Below are positions 1 through 9,101 of a DNA stretch of 64,000 nucleotides, piece by piece. Every line of letters starts with the position of its first letter. Within the stretch, counting starts at the first letter, position 1. Both the position numbers and the translations under genes were made by a program. Source of the stretch: JBFXCS01 sp050181915 (GTDB taxonomy: Bacteria; Actinomycetota; Thermoleophilia; Miltoncostaeales; Miltoncostaeaceae); NCBI GenBank assembly GCA_050181915.1, contig JBFXCS010000004.1:248001-312000 (forward strand), written 5' to 3'. The notes beneath the pieces were generated by a model that was not told the DNA's origin, did not search any database, and worked only from the letters and a program-made list of their open reading frames with translations.

Positions 1-939
1 TCCGTTCTCCGTCACCAGGAAGGCGCGCCCCAGGCCCGGCCCCATGAGGCCCCCCTCGGCCATCGCGTACAGCGACTGCACCAGCTGGTAGCCCTGGTCC
101 TGCTTGTCCGGCCAGGGGTTGATCCAGTTGTCGACCCGTTCCGCGATGCGGGGCACCACGGTGTAGACGAGGGCCGACCCCACCAGGAACAGCCCCAGGC
201 CGAAGCCGGTGTAGGCGATGCGCCCGGTGGCCAGGTAGATCATCGCCAGGAACACGCCCAGGAACAGCAGCGCGGTGCCGAAGTCGTTGAGCACCACGAC
301 CAGGCCGAGACAGGCGACCAGGAAGAGCAGCACGGGCCCGAGGGCCGCCATCGGCGGCACCGGCATGCCCATCACGCGGCGGGTGGGGATCGCCAGCAGC
401 TCGCGCTTGTCGCGCAGGTAGGCCGCCAGGAAGATCACGATCAGCACCTTGGCGACCTCGCCCAGCTGCACCGTCTGCCCGCCGCCGATCTCGATCCACA
501 GCTTCGCGCCCGACACCCGGGTGCCGAAGACCATGGTCACGACCAGCAGCGCGACCGCGGTGAGGCCGATCAGGTAGCGATAGGGCTCCAGCACGCGATG
601 GTCCGGCAGAAACAGGATCACGCCGATGAAGGCCGCGCCGCCCACGGCGACCCACACCGCCTGGTCGGCGGCGAGGCCGGGATCGATGCGGTTCAGCTCC
701 ACCAGGCCGATGCCCACCAGCACGCCCACCACCGGCAGCAGGTAGGGGTCGGCCTTGGGCGCCCGCAGGCGCAGCGCCACGTGCATCGCCAGGAAGACCG
801 CGATCACCCCGGCGGCCCCCTGCCACGGGCCCGGCTCGAACGAGTTGGCGCGCGCGCTGGCCACCGACGCGACGCCGATCAGGCCGAGCAGACCCGCCGG
901 GATGAGGAATCCCAGCTCGCGCGTGCGGGCCGAGATCAC
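1..939 (-). CDS. ftsW: FtsW/RodA-family SEDS peptidoglycan polymerase, 3' end outside window
   Basis: SEDS glycosyltransferase that polymerises lipid II at the membrane, probably with a class B PBP encoded further left. The 313 visible residues form at least eight hydrophobic segments. The family signatures are a VQLGEVAKV stretch near residue 160 (the QPSELAK region) and NDFGTALLF near residue 217, with the conserved Asp. The N-terminus has a two-to-three helix extension typical of actinobacterial FtsW/RodA. The GTG start at 939 overlaps the phosphatase stop (GTGA), so the two are translationally coupled. FtsW and RodA cannot be separated with confidence; the neighbouring FHA/kinase/PP2C genes fit the actinobacterial fhaAB-pstP-rodA locus equally well. 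Confidence 0.88.
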   Translation of the reverse strand, partial: MISARTRELGFLIPAGLLGLIGVASVASARANSFEPGPWQGAAGVIAVFLAMHVALRLRAPKADPYLLPVVGVLVGIGLVELNRIDPGLAADQAVWVAVGGAAFIGVILFLPDHRVLEPYRYLIGLTAVALLVVTMVFGTRVSGAKLWIEIGGGQTVQLGEVAKVLIVIFLAAYLRDKRELLAIPTRRVMGMPVPPMAALGPVLLFLVACLGLVVVLNDFGTALLFLGVFLAMIYLATGRIAYTGFGLGLFLVGSALVYTVVPRIAERVDNWINPWPDKQDQGYQLVQSLYAMAEGGLMGPGLGRAFLVTENG

Positions 940-2261
940 CCGGCGGCGTCCGGGGTGGTCTCCCCCACGGGAGGGGTGACGGGCGTGCTCGGCGCCGTCG
1001 TGGTGGAGTCGTCCTCGGAGGGGGTGTCCGCGGCGCCCGGCACCGGCACCGTCGTGGGCAGCGAGTAGCGCCACACCAGGCGGGCGGCCAGCTCGACCGC
1101 CTCGCCCTGGCCGCGGGCGCCGCCGTCGAGCGCCTTGGGCTCGGACTCGCGCACCAGGTCGGCCGACACGCCGGTGTCCTGCCACGGCCGCGAGAGGTCG
1201 ATGCCGAGCAGGTCGAAGGGCAGGCCGTGGTCGACGCGCACCTCGCCCGCCGGGTCGGTGGTGACGACGTAGGTGCGGCTGGCCACCCAGGCGCCCGCGC
1301 CGCCCGCCAGGACGAGCGCCACGACCACGCCGATCAGGGCGGGGGCGAGGCGCCGGCGGCGGCGGCCCACCGGCTCGAGCACGCGCACCCGCGGGGCGTC
1401 GCCGCGCTCGCCGTCGGCGCGGTCGGTGCCCGCGTGGCCGTGCACGCCGCCCAGCACCTTCATCTTCGCGGTGGTCGAGGCGTCGGGCCCGTCGGGCAGG
1501 AACGGCGCCTCGGCCGTGTCGGCCGGCGCGTCGGTGCCCACGATCCCCACCCGCGCCAGCACGACGGTGACGTTGTCGGTGCCGCCGGCGCCGTTGGCCT
1601 TCCCCACCAGCCCGCGCGCGGCCTCCTGCAGGCTCTCGGCCTCGGTCAGCACCTCCGCGATGACGCTCTCGTGCACGTACGACGACAGCCCGTCGCTGCA
1701 CAGCAGCACCACGTCGCCGTCGCGCAGGTACTCGGAGATCGTGTCGGGCTCCACCTCGGGCTCGGCGCCCAGGGCGCGGGTGATGACGTTGCGGTGCGGG
1801 TGGCTCTCGGCCTCCTCCGGGGTGATGCTGCCGCGGCGCACCAGCTCGGCCACCACCGAGTGGTCCTCGGTGAGCTGGCGCAGGGTCCCGTCGCGCCACA
1901 GGTAGGCGCGCGAGTCGCCCACGTGGACCACGTCCAGGCGGCCCTCGTGCAGCATCGCGGCGGTCAGCGTGGTGCCCATGCCGGACATGGCCGGGTCCTC
2001 GCGGGCCATCCGGCGGATGTCGCGGTTGGCCCGCAGCACGGCCTCGCGCACGTCCTCGGTCGCGGCGGCCGCGCCGACCCCGCCCACCGCCTCGACGGCC
2101 ACCTGGGCGGCGACCTCGCCGGCGTTGGCGCCGCCCATGCCGTCCGCCACCGCCATCAGGACGGGTGAGGCGAGCGCCCGGTCCTCGTTGTGATGGCGAA
2201 CGCGGCCGGTGTCCGAGAGGTGGGCCAGCTCGACGAGCGCCAGGGTCTCGCCCGTGGGCAC
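936..2261 (-). CDS. pstP: PP2C-family Ser/Thr phosphatase (PstP/Stp)
   Basis: A 441-aa Mg/Mn-dependent protein phosphatase that would reverse the neighbouring kinase. The catalytic domain covers about residues 8-240, with metal-binding motifs RHHNED, ADGMGG, HVGDSRAYL and GTDNVTV. A basic stretch (RRRRR) precedes one membrane helix at about 307-330. About 110 residues lie outside and end in a Pro/Thr-rich tail. This is the normal PstP layout: cytoplasmic PP2C, one helix, extracellular region. The GTG start at 2261 lies 10 nt after the fhaB stop with a GGAG about 10 nt upstream. It is the fourth gene of the kinase-fhaA-fhaB-pstP-ftsW operon. Confidence 0.93.
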   Translation of the reverse strand: MPTGETLALVELAHLSDTGRVRHHNEDRALASPVLMAVADGMGGANAGEVAAQVAVEAVGGVGAAAATEDVREAVLRANRDIRRMAREDPAMSGMGTTLTAAMLHEGRLDVVHVGDSRAYLWRDGTLRQLTEDHSVVAELVRRGSITPEEAESHPHRNVITRALGAEPEVEPDTISEYLRDGDVVLLCSDGLSSYVHESVIAEVLTEAESLQEAARGLVGKANGAGGTDNVTVVLARVGIVGTDAPADTAEAPFLPDGPDASTTAKMKVLGGVHGHAGTDRADGERGDAPRVRVLEPVGRRRRRLAPALIGVVVALVLAGGAGAWVASRTYVVTTDPAGEVRVDHGLPFDLLGIDLSRPWQDTGVSADLVRESEPKALDGGARGQGEAVELAARLVWRYSLPTTVPVPGAADTPSEDDSTTTAPSTPVTPPVGETTPDAAG

Positions 2262-2271
2262 GAGCGGGCTC

Positions 2272-2892
2272 CTACTCCTCGTAGCGGAAGATCGTCTGGC
2301 CGATACGGAGGTGGTCGCGCATCTTCAGCTGGGCGTCGCGCTCGATGCGCCGGTCGTTGAGGAAGGTGCCGTTCGTGGAGCCCAGGTCCTCCACGAAGTA
2401 GTACGGGCCGCGCCGCATGATGCGGGCGTGCATGTGGGAGACGAACTGATCGGAGATCGAGACCCCGGAGCCGCCCGAGCGGCCGATGGTCAGCCCGCCC
2501 TCGAGCGGGATCTCGCGCCCCGGGGGGAGCGTCGGCGACTGCTCCACCACCAGGCGCGGGTCGAGGTTGGCGGCCAGGTCGAGGCGCTGGCTGTCGCTGA
2601 GGCCGTCGTCCTCGACGTCGTCGACGTCCTCGATGTCGGCGGGCTCGGGGGGCGGCACGGTGAAGAGCGGCTCGGCGGTCCCCTCGGTGGGCGGCTCCTC
2701 CACGGGCGGCGGGGCCGCGGGCGGCGTCGCGCGGGCAACCGGCGCGGGCTCCGCCTGCGCCGCGGCGGCGGCCGGAGGCGCGCTCTGGGTGAGGCGCATC
2801 TGCCGGCTGGCGCTCCGCACGATCGCCCAGACGAAGGCGTACAGCAGCACGAGGAAGACCACCTCGGCGATGATCAGGCCGGTCTCGCTCAA
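2272..2892 (-). CDS. fhaB: FHA-domain membrane protein FhaB-like
   Basis: A 206-aa protein with one N-terminal membrane helix (about residues 6-25), a Pro/Ala-rich linker and an acidic patch, then a C-terminal FHA domain (about 125-206). The FHA phosphothreonine-binding residues are visible in GRSGGSGVSISD, SHMHARI and STNGTFLND. It should bind phosphorylated partners of the local kinase and link signalling to the wall machinery, as mycobacterial FhaB/FipA does. The TTG start at 2892 overlaps the fhaA stop (TTGA) and has GGAG a few bases upstream. No better ATG/GTG precedes the membrane helix. Confidence 0.9.
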   Translation of the reverse strand: MSETGLIIAEVVFLVLLYAFVWAIVRSASRQMRLTQSAPPAAAAAQAEPAPVARATPPAAPPPVEEPPTEGTAEPLFTVPPPEPADIEDVDDVEDDGLSDSQRLDLAANLDPRLVVEQSPTLPPGREIPLEGGLTIGRSGGSGVSISDQFVSHMHARIMRRGPYYFVEDLGSTNGTFLNDRRIERDAQLKMRDHLRIGQTIFRYEE

Positions 2893-3730
2893 CCCATCTC
2901 CACCTTGATCTCCGTTGTTCCCATGACGATGGTGTCGCCGTCGGCCAGGGCGTGGCGCTTGACGATCTGGCCGTTGACCTCGGTGCCGTTGGTGCTGTTC
3001 ATGTCGACCAGGTAGTAGTCGAGCCCGACGTGGCGCACCTCCGCGTGCACGCGGCTGGCGTTCGGGTCGGGGACGATCACGTCGCAGTCGCGGCTGCGCC
3101 CCAGGGTGGACACGCGCTTGGTGACGCGGTGGCGCGTGTTGCCCAGGATCAGGGTCATCACCTCGGGCGTGATGCCGGCGTCGCGCAGGTCCTCGGCCGA
3201 GATGACCTGGGTGCCGCTGACGCCCTCGAGGGGCTGGTAGGGCTTCGCGGGCGGGGCGGGGGCCGCCGGCGGCGCCGGCGCGGCGGGGGCCGCGGCCGCG
3301 GGGGCCTCGCCCTCGTCGTCGCCCGGGGCGGCCGGCGTGGCCGGGGCGGCCTCCTCGGCCGGGGGCGCCTCGGCCATGCGGCAGGCGATGCCGAACTCGC
3401 CGGGCCGCAGGTCCGTGTCGGTCTGCAGCACGACCACGGCCGGCGCGACCATCGACAGGCCCTCGCCGCGGGCGTGGGCGTCGAGGTAGCCGGCCAGCTC
3501 GGTCGTGAGGGAGTGCTCGTACGAGGCGAAGCTCTCGCGGTCGGCCGGGGAGAGGTAGACGGTGAAGTCGTTGGGCACGTAGACGCGCGACACGGAGATG
3601 GTCTTCTGGCCGTCCATCTCGCGCGCCAGCTTGCGCGCCAGCTCGACCGGCTGCAGGGTGCTGCGGAAGGCCCGCCGGAATCCTCGCTCGACGATGCCCT
3701 CGATCTTCTGCTCGATGTCGCGGAGGAGGC

Positions 3731-3734
<4 letters not shown>
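2889..3734 (-). CDS. fhaA: FhaA-like protein: DUF3662 domain plus FHA domain
   Basis: A 281-aa soluble protein. Residues 1-125 match the DUF3662/FhaA N-terminal domain, opening MSLLRDIEQKIEGIVERGF and containing RVYVPNDFTVYLSP. An Ala/Pro-rich linker follows, then a C-terminal FHA domain (about 195-281) with LGRSRDCDVIVPD, SRVHAEV and NSTNGTEVN. In mycobacteria FhaA binds the phosphorylated MurJ pseudokinase domain and regulates wall synthesis; the same role is inferred here. The ATG at 3734 overlaps the kinase stop (ATGA). Confidence 0.92.
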
Positions 3735-5401
<1,667 letters not shown>

Positions 5402-5484
5402 AGCGCACAATCTTCAACGAGCGCGGGCGCCATCCTTGCGGGGCCGGGTCCGCGACCCCTCTCGCCGGGGCCCGCCGGGGCCGA

Positions 5485-5493
5485 TGGTACGAT
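5485..5493 (+). promoter_or_regulatory. Extended -10 promoter element
   Basis: TGG followed by TACGAT matches the extended -10 form TGnTAnnnT. It would start a transcript near 5500 that covers the short upstream ORF at 5529 and the CARDB operon. No good -35 is visible. The position, 18-25 nt before a strong Shine-Dalgarno, is what supports it. Confidence 0.5.
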
Positions 5494-5528
5494 CCTGCGT
5501 CATCAGGATTGCCCCGCAAGGAGGCAGG

Positions 5529-5636
5529 ATGCCCCGGAGAGCGGTGGAAATCTCTCGTAGACCCTCCACGGCCTTCCCCGATCCGGTGCGCACGATGACT
5601 GCTCGATCAACGACCCGCTTCGTCGCTCGTGGCTGA
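5529..5636 (+). CDS. Possible 35-codon upstream ORF coupled to the CARDB gene
   Basis: An ATG at 5529 follows a near-perfect Shine-Dalgarno (AAGGAGG at 5518-5524, spacing 4). It reads 35 codons, Arg-rich, to a TGA at 5634-5636 that lies just past the GTG start (5629) of the next gene, in another frame. The downstream GTG itself has no Shine-Dalgarno. The simplest reading is that ribosomes load at 5518, translate the short ORF and reinitiate at 5629. No homology is recognised. It could instead be a non-functional leader. Confidence 0.45.
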   Translation: MPRRAVEISRRPSTAFPDPVRTMTARSTTRFVARG

Positions 5637-7056
5637 GTACGACGACGAACGCCCGGACTTCGACGCCGCCTTCGGCGACGAGCCGCCCGAGCCGAAGGAC
5701 GAGGAGCGGGGCGGCGCGCTGCGCCGGTTCACCCGGCCGCGCCGTCGCCTGCCCGGCGACGAGGAGGGCGACGTCACCGGGACCGGAGAGATCTCGCCGC
5801 CCACGGCGCCCGGGGCGCCGCGCGAGCGGGACGACCGGCCGTACGTGGGGCGCGCCTCGCGGTCGCGGGGCATCTCGCGACCCTCCTCCCGCGGCGCGAA
5901 CGCCCGGGCCAGGGCGCGCATCGGCAAGGACGAGCCCGACCCGCAGCCGCGCCGCGGCGGCGGGTCGCGGCGTCGCGGCGGCGGCGGGCGGCGCGGGAGC
6001 TCCGGCGGCGGCGCGGCGGTGCTCCAGCAGCCGCGGGCGCGCCTGCTCCTGCTGGCGGCCTTCGCGGTGATCGTCGCCGTGATCCTGGTGCTGGTCGTGA
6101 AGGACTGCCAGCGCAGCCAGCTCGAGGACTCGTACACCACGTACGTCAACTCCGTCGCCCAGATCAACAACGACTCGGCCGATCAGGGCAAGCAGATGCG
6201 CACGATCCTCAACAACACCAAGGGGCAGCTGCCGGCCCAGCTGCGCCAGCAGCTCGGCAACCTGGCCGAGCAGGCCGACGGCCTGGTGACCCGCGCGAAC
6301 GACCTCGACCCGCCCGGCAAGATGCGGACCGCCCAGGAGGGCCTCGTCACGGCGCTGCAGTACCGCGCCGACGGCGTGCGCAAGCTCGCCGACGGCCTGG
6401 AGGCCATCCTCAAGTACGACACCACGAACGCGAAGGCGGCGGGCCTCGCGGTCCCGATGCAGGTGCTGCTGGCGAGCGACGTCATCTACAGCCAGTCGTT
6501 CGCGCCGGCGGCCGCCACGGCCCTGAAGGACGACGACATCACCGGCCTCAAGGTGCCCGAGCTGGCGGCCTTCCTGCCCAACACGGCCTGGGCGTCGCCC
6601 GCGGGCGCCGAGCGCCTGATCGGGCCGCTGGGGCGGCGCGCCAGCGGCGACGGCACCACCACCTCCGGAGAGACCGGGCTGCTGCGGGGCACCAACCTGG
6701 TGGGCGTCGTCGCCCAGCCGTCCGGCACGCGCCTCAAGCCCGGCGAGGCCGTCGAGATCTCCTCCGACGAGGGCCTGTCCTGGGAGGTCACGGTCCACAA
6801 CGGCGGCGAGAGCGATGAGGACGGCATCGTCGTCTCCGCCACCTGGAGCTACTCCAGCTCGCCCAACGATGCGGACAAGAAGGAGGCCCAGCTTCCCGCC
6901 GTGCCGGCCGGCGAGGACGCCACCGTGACCGTCCCGGGCCCGACCGATCGGAAGATCGGCGAGACCGGCACCCTCAAGATCAACGTCTCGCCGGTGGACG
7001 GCGAGACGAAGGTCGACAACAACAGCGCCGAGTACCTGGTCACCATCAACTTCTGA
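5629..7056 (+). CDS. Membrane-anchored protein with C-terminal CARDB-like domain
   Basis: 475 aa. The first 130 residues are charged, Gly/Arg/Pro-rich and cytoplasmic. One membrane helix (about 142-162, AAFAVIVAVILVLVV) follows. A helical extracellular stretch (about 165-330) comes next, then a beta-rich C-terminal domain (about 350-475) with the features of CARDB/Ig-like modules: EVTVHNGGESDEDGI and a terminal DNNSAEYLVTINF strand. The exact function is unknown; a surface or wall-associated role is inferred from topology and from the adjacent wall-signalling operon. The GTG start is supported by coupling to the upstream short ORF. It ends in TGATG, overlapping the next gene by one base. Confidence 0.75.
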   Translation: MAEYDDERPDFDAAFGDEPPEPKDEERGGALRRFTRPRRRLPGDEEGDVTGTGEISPPTAPGAPRERDDRPYVGRASRSRGISRPSSRGANARARARIGKDEPDPQPRRGGGSRRRGGGGRRGSSGGGAAVLQQPRARLLLLAAFAVIVAVILVLVVKDCQRSQLEDSYTTYVNSVAQINNDSADQGKQMRTILNNTKGQLPAQLRQQLGNLAEQADGLVTRANDLDPPGKMRTAQEGLVTALQYRADGVRKLADGLEAILKYDTTNAKAAGLAVPMQVLLASDVIYSQSFAPAAATALKDDDITGLKVPELAAFLPNTAWASPAGAERLIGPLGRRASGDGTTTSGETGLLRGTNLVGVVAQPSGTRLKPGEAVEISSDEGLSWEVTVHNGGESDEDGIVVSATWSYSSSPNDADKKEAQLPAVPAGEDATVTVPGPTDRKIGETGTLKINVSPVDGETKVDNNSAEYLVTINF

Positions 7057-7658
7057 TGGATGTCGATGTCTGGGTGGCGATCGCCACCGGCGTTCCCGGC
7101 CTGATCGCCCTGGTGGGCTGCGGCGTGCTGTGGGCAATGCTGCGGCGCACCCGCTCGGCCCAGCAGGTGCTGCTGCCGGACGGCTCCACCGGCTCGATCG
7201 TCGACCGCCAGGCCGGCCTGCAGCGCGCCATGGCGCGGCTGGAGGAGGGGCTGGGCGACCTGCAGAGCCTGGTCGAGCGCCAGGGCGAGGTCACCGAGCG
7301 CAGCCTGCGCACCGCGCTGCGCTTCCAGGGCATGGTGCGCTACGACGCCTACCGCGACATGGGCGGCCGCCAGTCGTGGTCGATCGCCCTGCTCGACGGC
7401 AACCAGACCGGCGCGATCATCACCTCCCTGCACGCCCGCGACCACGCCCGCGTGTACATGAAGCACCTGCAGGAGGGCGCCCCCAGCCAGCGGCTCTCGC
7501 CCGAGGAGGAGCGCGCCGTCGCCCTCGCGCTGGGGCGGCCCGTGCCGCCCGAGCCGGACCCCGACCCGGCCGAGCGGGTGCCCGGGCCGCCCGCCGCCGG
7601 GGAGCCGGCCGACGGGGACACCGGCGAGGTGCGCCGGCCGGAGCCATTCGGGTCGTGA
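7056..7658 (+). CDS. DUF4446-family membrane protein
   Basis: 200 aa with one N-terminal helix (about residues 6-26), a coiled-coil-like stretch (50-85) and the conserved DUF4446 block FQGMVRYDAYRDMGGRQSWS followed by LLDGNQTGAIITSL (about 90-125). The tail is Pro/Glu-rich. DUF4446 proteins often sit near chromosome-partition or sporulation genes in Gram-positives, but no function is established. The ATG overlaps the previous stop by one base and the end overlaps pheA, so all three genes form one translational unit. Confidence 0.82.
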   Translation: MDVDVWVAIATGVPGLIALVGCGVLWAMLRRTRSAQQVLLPDGSTGSIVDRQAGLQRAMARLEEGLGDLQSLVERQGEVTERSLRTALRFQGMVRYDAYRDMGGRQSWSIALLDGNQTGAIITSLHARDHARVYMKHLQEGAPSQRLSPEEERAVALALGRPVPPEPDPDPAERVPGPPAAGEPADGDTGEVRRPEPFGS

Positions 7659-8506
7659 GGGTCGGCTACTTCGGCCCCCCGGCGACCTTCACCGAGGAGG
7701 CCCTGCTCGCCCTGGCGGGCCCCGATCCCCAGCTCGAGGCCGTCCCCTTCCCCACCGTCATCGACTGCCTGGAGGCGGTGCTCGACGGGCGGGTGCCCGA
7801 GGTGGTGGTGCCGATGGAGAACTCCACCGAGGGGTCGGTCAACCAGACCCTCGACATGCTGATCGCCTTCGGCGAGCGCCTGCGCATCCGGGCCGAGGTG
7901 GTGCTGCCGGTCCGCCACCATCTTATCGCGCGCCAGCCCATCCCGATCGAGTCGGCCGTGCGGGTGCTGAGCCATCCGCAGGCCCTGGCGCAGTGCCAGC
8001 ATTACCTGCGCGACCGCCTGCCCGGCGCGGAGATCGTCGCGGCCAACTCGACCGCCGACGCCGTGCGCACGGTCTCCGACTGCGACGAGCCGTGGGCGGC
8101 GATCGGCACGGTGCGCGCCGCCGACCTGTACGGCTGCGTCGTGCTGGAGCCGGACATCGAGGACACCGAGGGCAACTCGACCCGCTTCGTCCTGGTCGGC
8201 ACGCAGGAGGCGCCCGCCACCGGTCCGGGGCGCTTCCGCACGTCCATCATCTGCGCCCTCGAGCGCGACCGGCCCGGCGCGCTGCTGGCGATCCTGCAGG
8301 AGTTCGCGATGCGGGCGGTGAACCTGAGCCGGCTCGAGAGCCGGCCCACCAAGACCGGCCTCGGCCGCTACGTGTTCTTCATCGACATCGAGGGCAGCCG
8401 CGAGCGGGACCTGCCGGTCGACGCGGCGATCACCGCGATCGAGCAGCAGGGTGTTGCACGGGTGGTTTTCCTGGGTTCCTACCGTGCCGAGGGCGCATCC
8501 GGCTAG
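7655..8506 (+). CDS. pheA: Prephenate dehydratase
   Basis: 283 aa, the usual length for the monofunctional actinobacterial enzyme. It converts prephenate to phenylpyruvate for phenylalanine synthesis. The catalytic domain (1-180) begins VGYFGPPATFTEEALL and includes VPMENSTEGSV and the terminal threonine motif NSTRFVLVG. A C-terminal ACT domain (about 195-275) contains the phenylalanine-binding motifs GALLAIL and LSRLESRPTK. The GTG start at 7655 overlaps the previous stop (GTGA). Confidence 0.95.
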   Translation: MRVGYFGPPATFTEEALLALAGPDPQLEAVPFPTVIDCLEAVLDGRVPEVVVPMENSTEGSVNQTLDMLIAFGERLRIRAEVVLPVRHHLIARQPIPIESAVRVLSHPQALAQCQHYLRDRLPGAEIVAANSTADAVRTVSDCDEPWAAIGTVRAADLYGCVVLEPDIEDTEGNSTRFVLVGTQEAPATGPGRFRTSIICALERDRPGALLAILQEFAMRAVNLSRLESRPTKTGLGRYVFFIDIEGSRERDLPVDAAITAIEQQGVARVVFLGSYRAEGASG

Positions 8507-8582
8507 ACTTCCCGCGGGCTCGGGGTGAGAGCCGGCAGCCGACACCGCCGGCCCGTCGCCCACGCGACCCCCCGAGGTGCAG

Positions 8583-9083
8583 ATGGCCCAGCAAGTCCTG
8601 GTGCTTAACGCGACCTACGAGCCCATCAACGTGTGCTCGCTGCAGCGGGCCGTCGTGCTCGTGCTGAAGAACAAGGCCGAGGTGCTGGAGCGGGCGGCGA
8701 GGAAGCTGCGCACCGCCACCGCGACCTACGCGTACCCGCTCGTCATCCGGCTCGTCTACTTCGTGCGCGTGCCGCGGCACGAGTCGCGCCGCATCTCCCG
8801 GCGCGCCGTGTTCGCCCGCGACGACTGGACCTGCCAGTACTGCGGCGCCACCGCCCACCTGACCGTCGACCACGTCGTCCCCCGCTCCCGCGGCGGGCAC
8901 TCGTCGTGGGAGAACGTCGTGACCTCGTGCGCGCCCTGCAACCTGCGCAAGGGCGATCGCCTGCCCGCCGAGATCGACATGCACCCGCGCAACGCGCCCC
9001 GCGCGCCGCGCCCGGACGTGTTCATCGCGGTCGCCGCGCCCCGCCAGCCGCGCTCGTGGCGCCCCTACCTGCCGAAGGACTGA
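8583..9083 (+). CDS. HNH endonuclease domain protein
   Basis: 166 aa. The N-terminal half (LVLNATYEPINV...) is the conserved partner domain of a widespread actinobacterial HNH family. The C-terminal HNH fold has Cys pairs CQYC and CAPC and the active-site strand-loop LTVDHVVPRSRGG with Asn in the SWENVV helix. The family's role is not established; it is chromosomal and not obviously tied to restriction. The ATG at 8583 is preferred over GTG 8577 because GAGG (8574-8577) lies at normal spacing. Confidence 0.87.
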   Translation: MAQQVLVLNATYEPINVCSLQRAVVLVLKNKAEVLERAARKLRTATATYAYPLVIRLVYFVRVPRHESRRISRRAVFARDDWTCQYCGATAHLTVDHVVPRSRGGHSSWENVVTSCAPCNLRKGDRLPAEIDMHPRNAPRAPRPDVFIAVAAPRQPRSWRPYLPKD

Positions 9084-9101
9084 GCGGAGGGCGGCGCCCG
9101 G

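Noticed and set aside
5501..5540. Small SRP (4.5S) RNA because of a TCAGG...GCAAGGAGGCAG pattern
   Set aside because: The asymmetric loop and GGAA tetraloop of SRP helix 8 are not matched; the AAGGAGG is better explained as a Shine-Dalgarno for ATG 5529.
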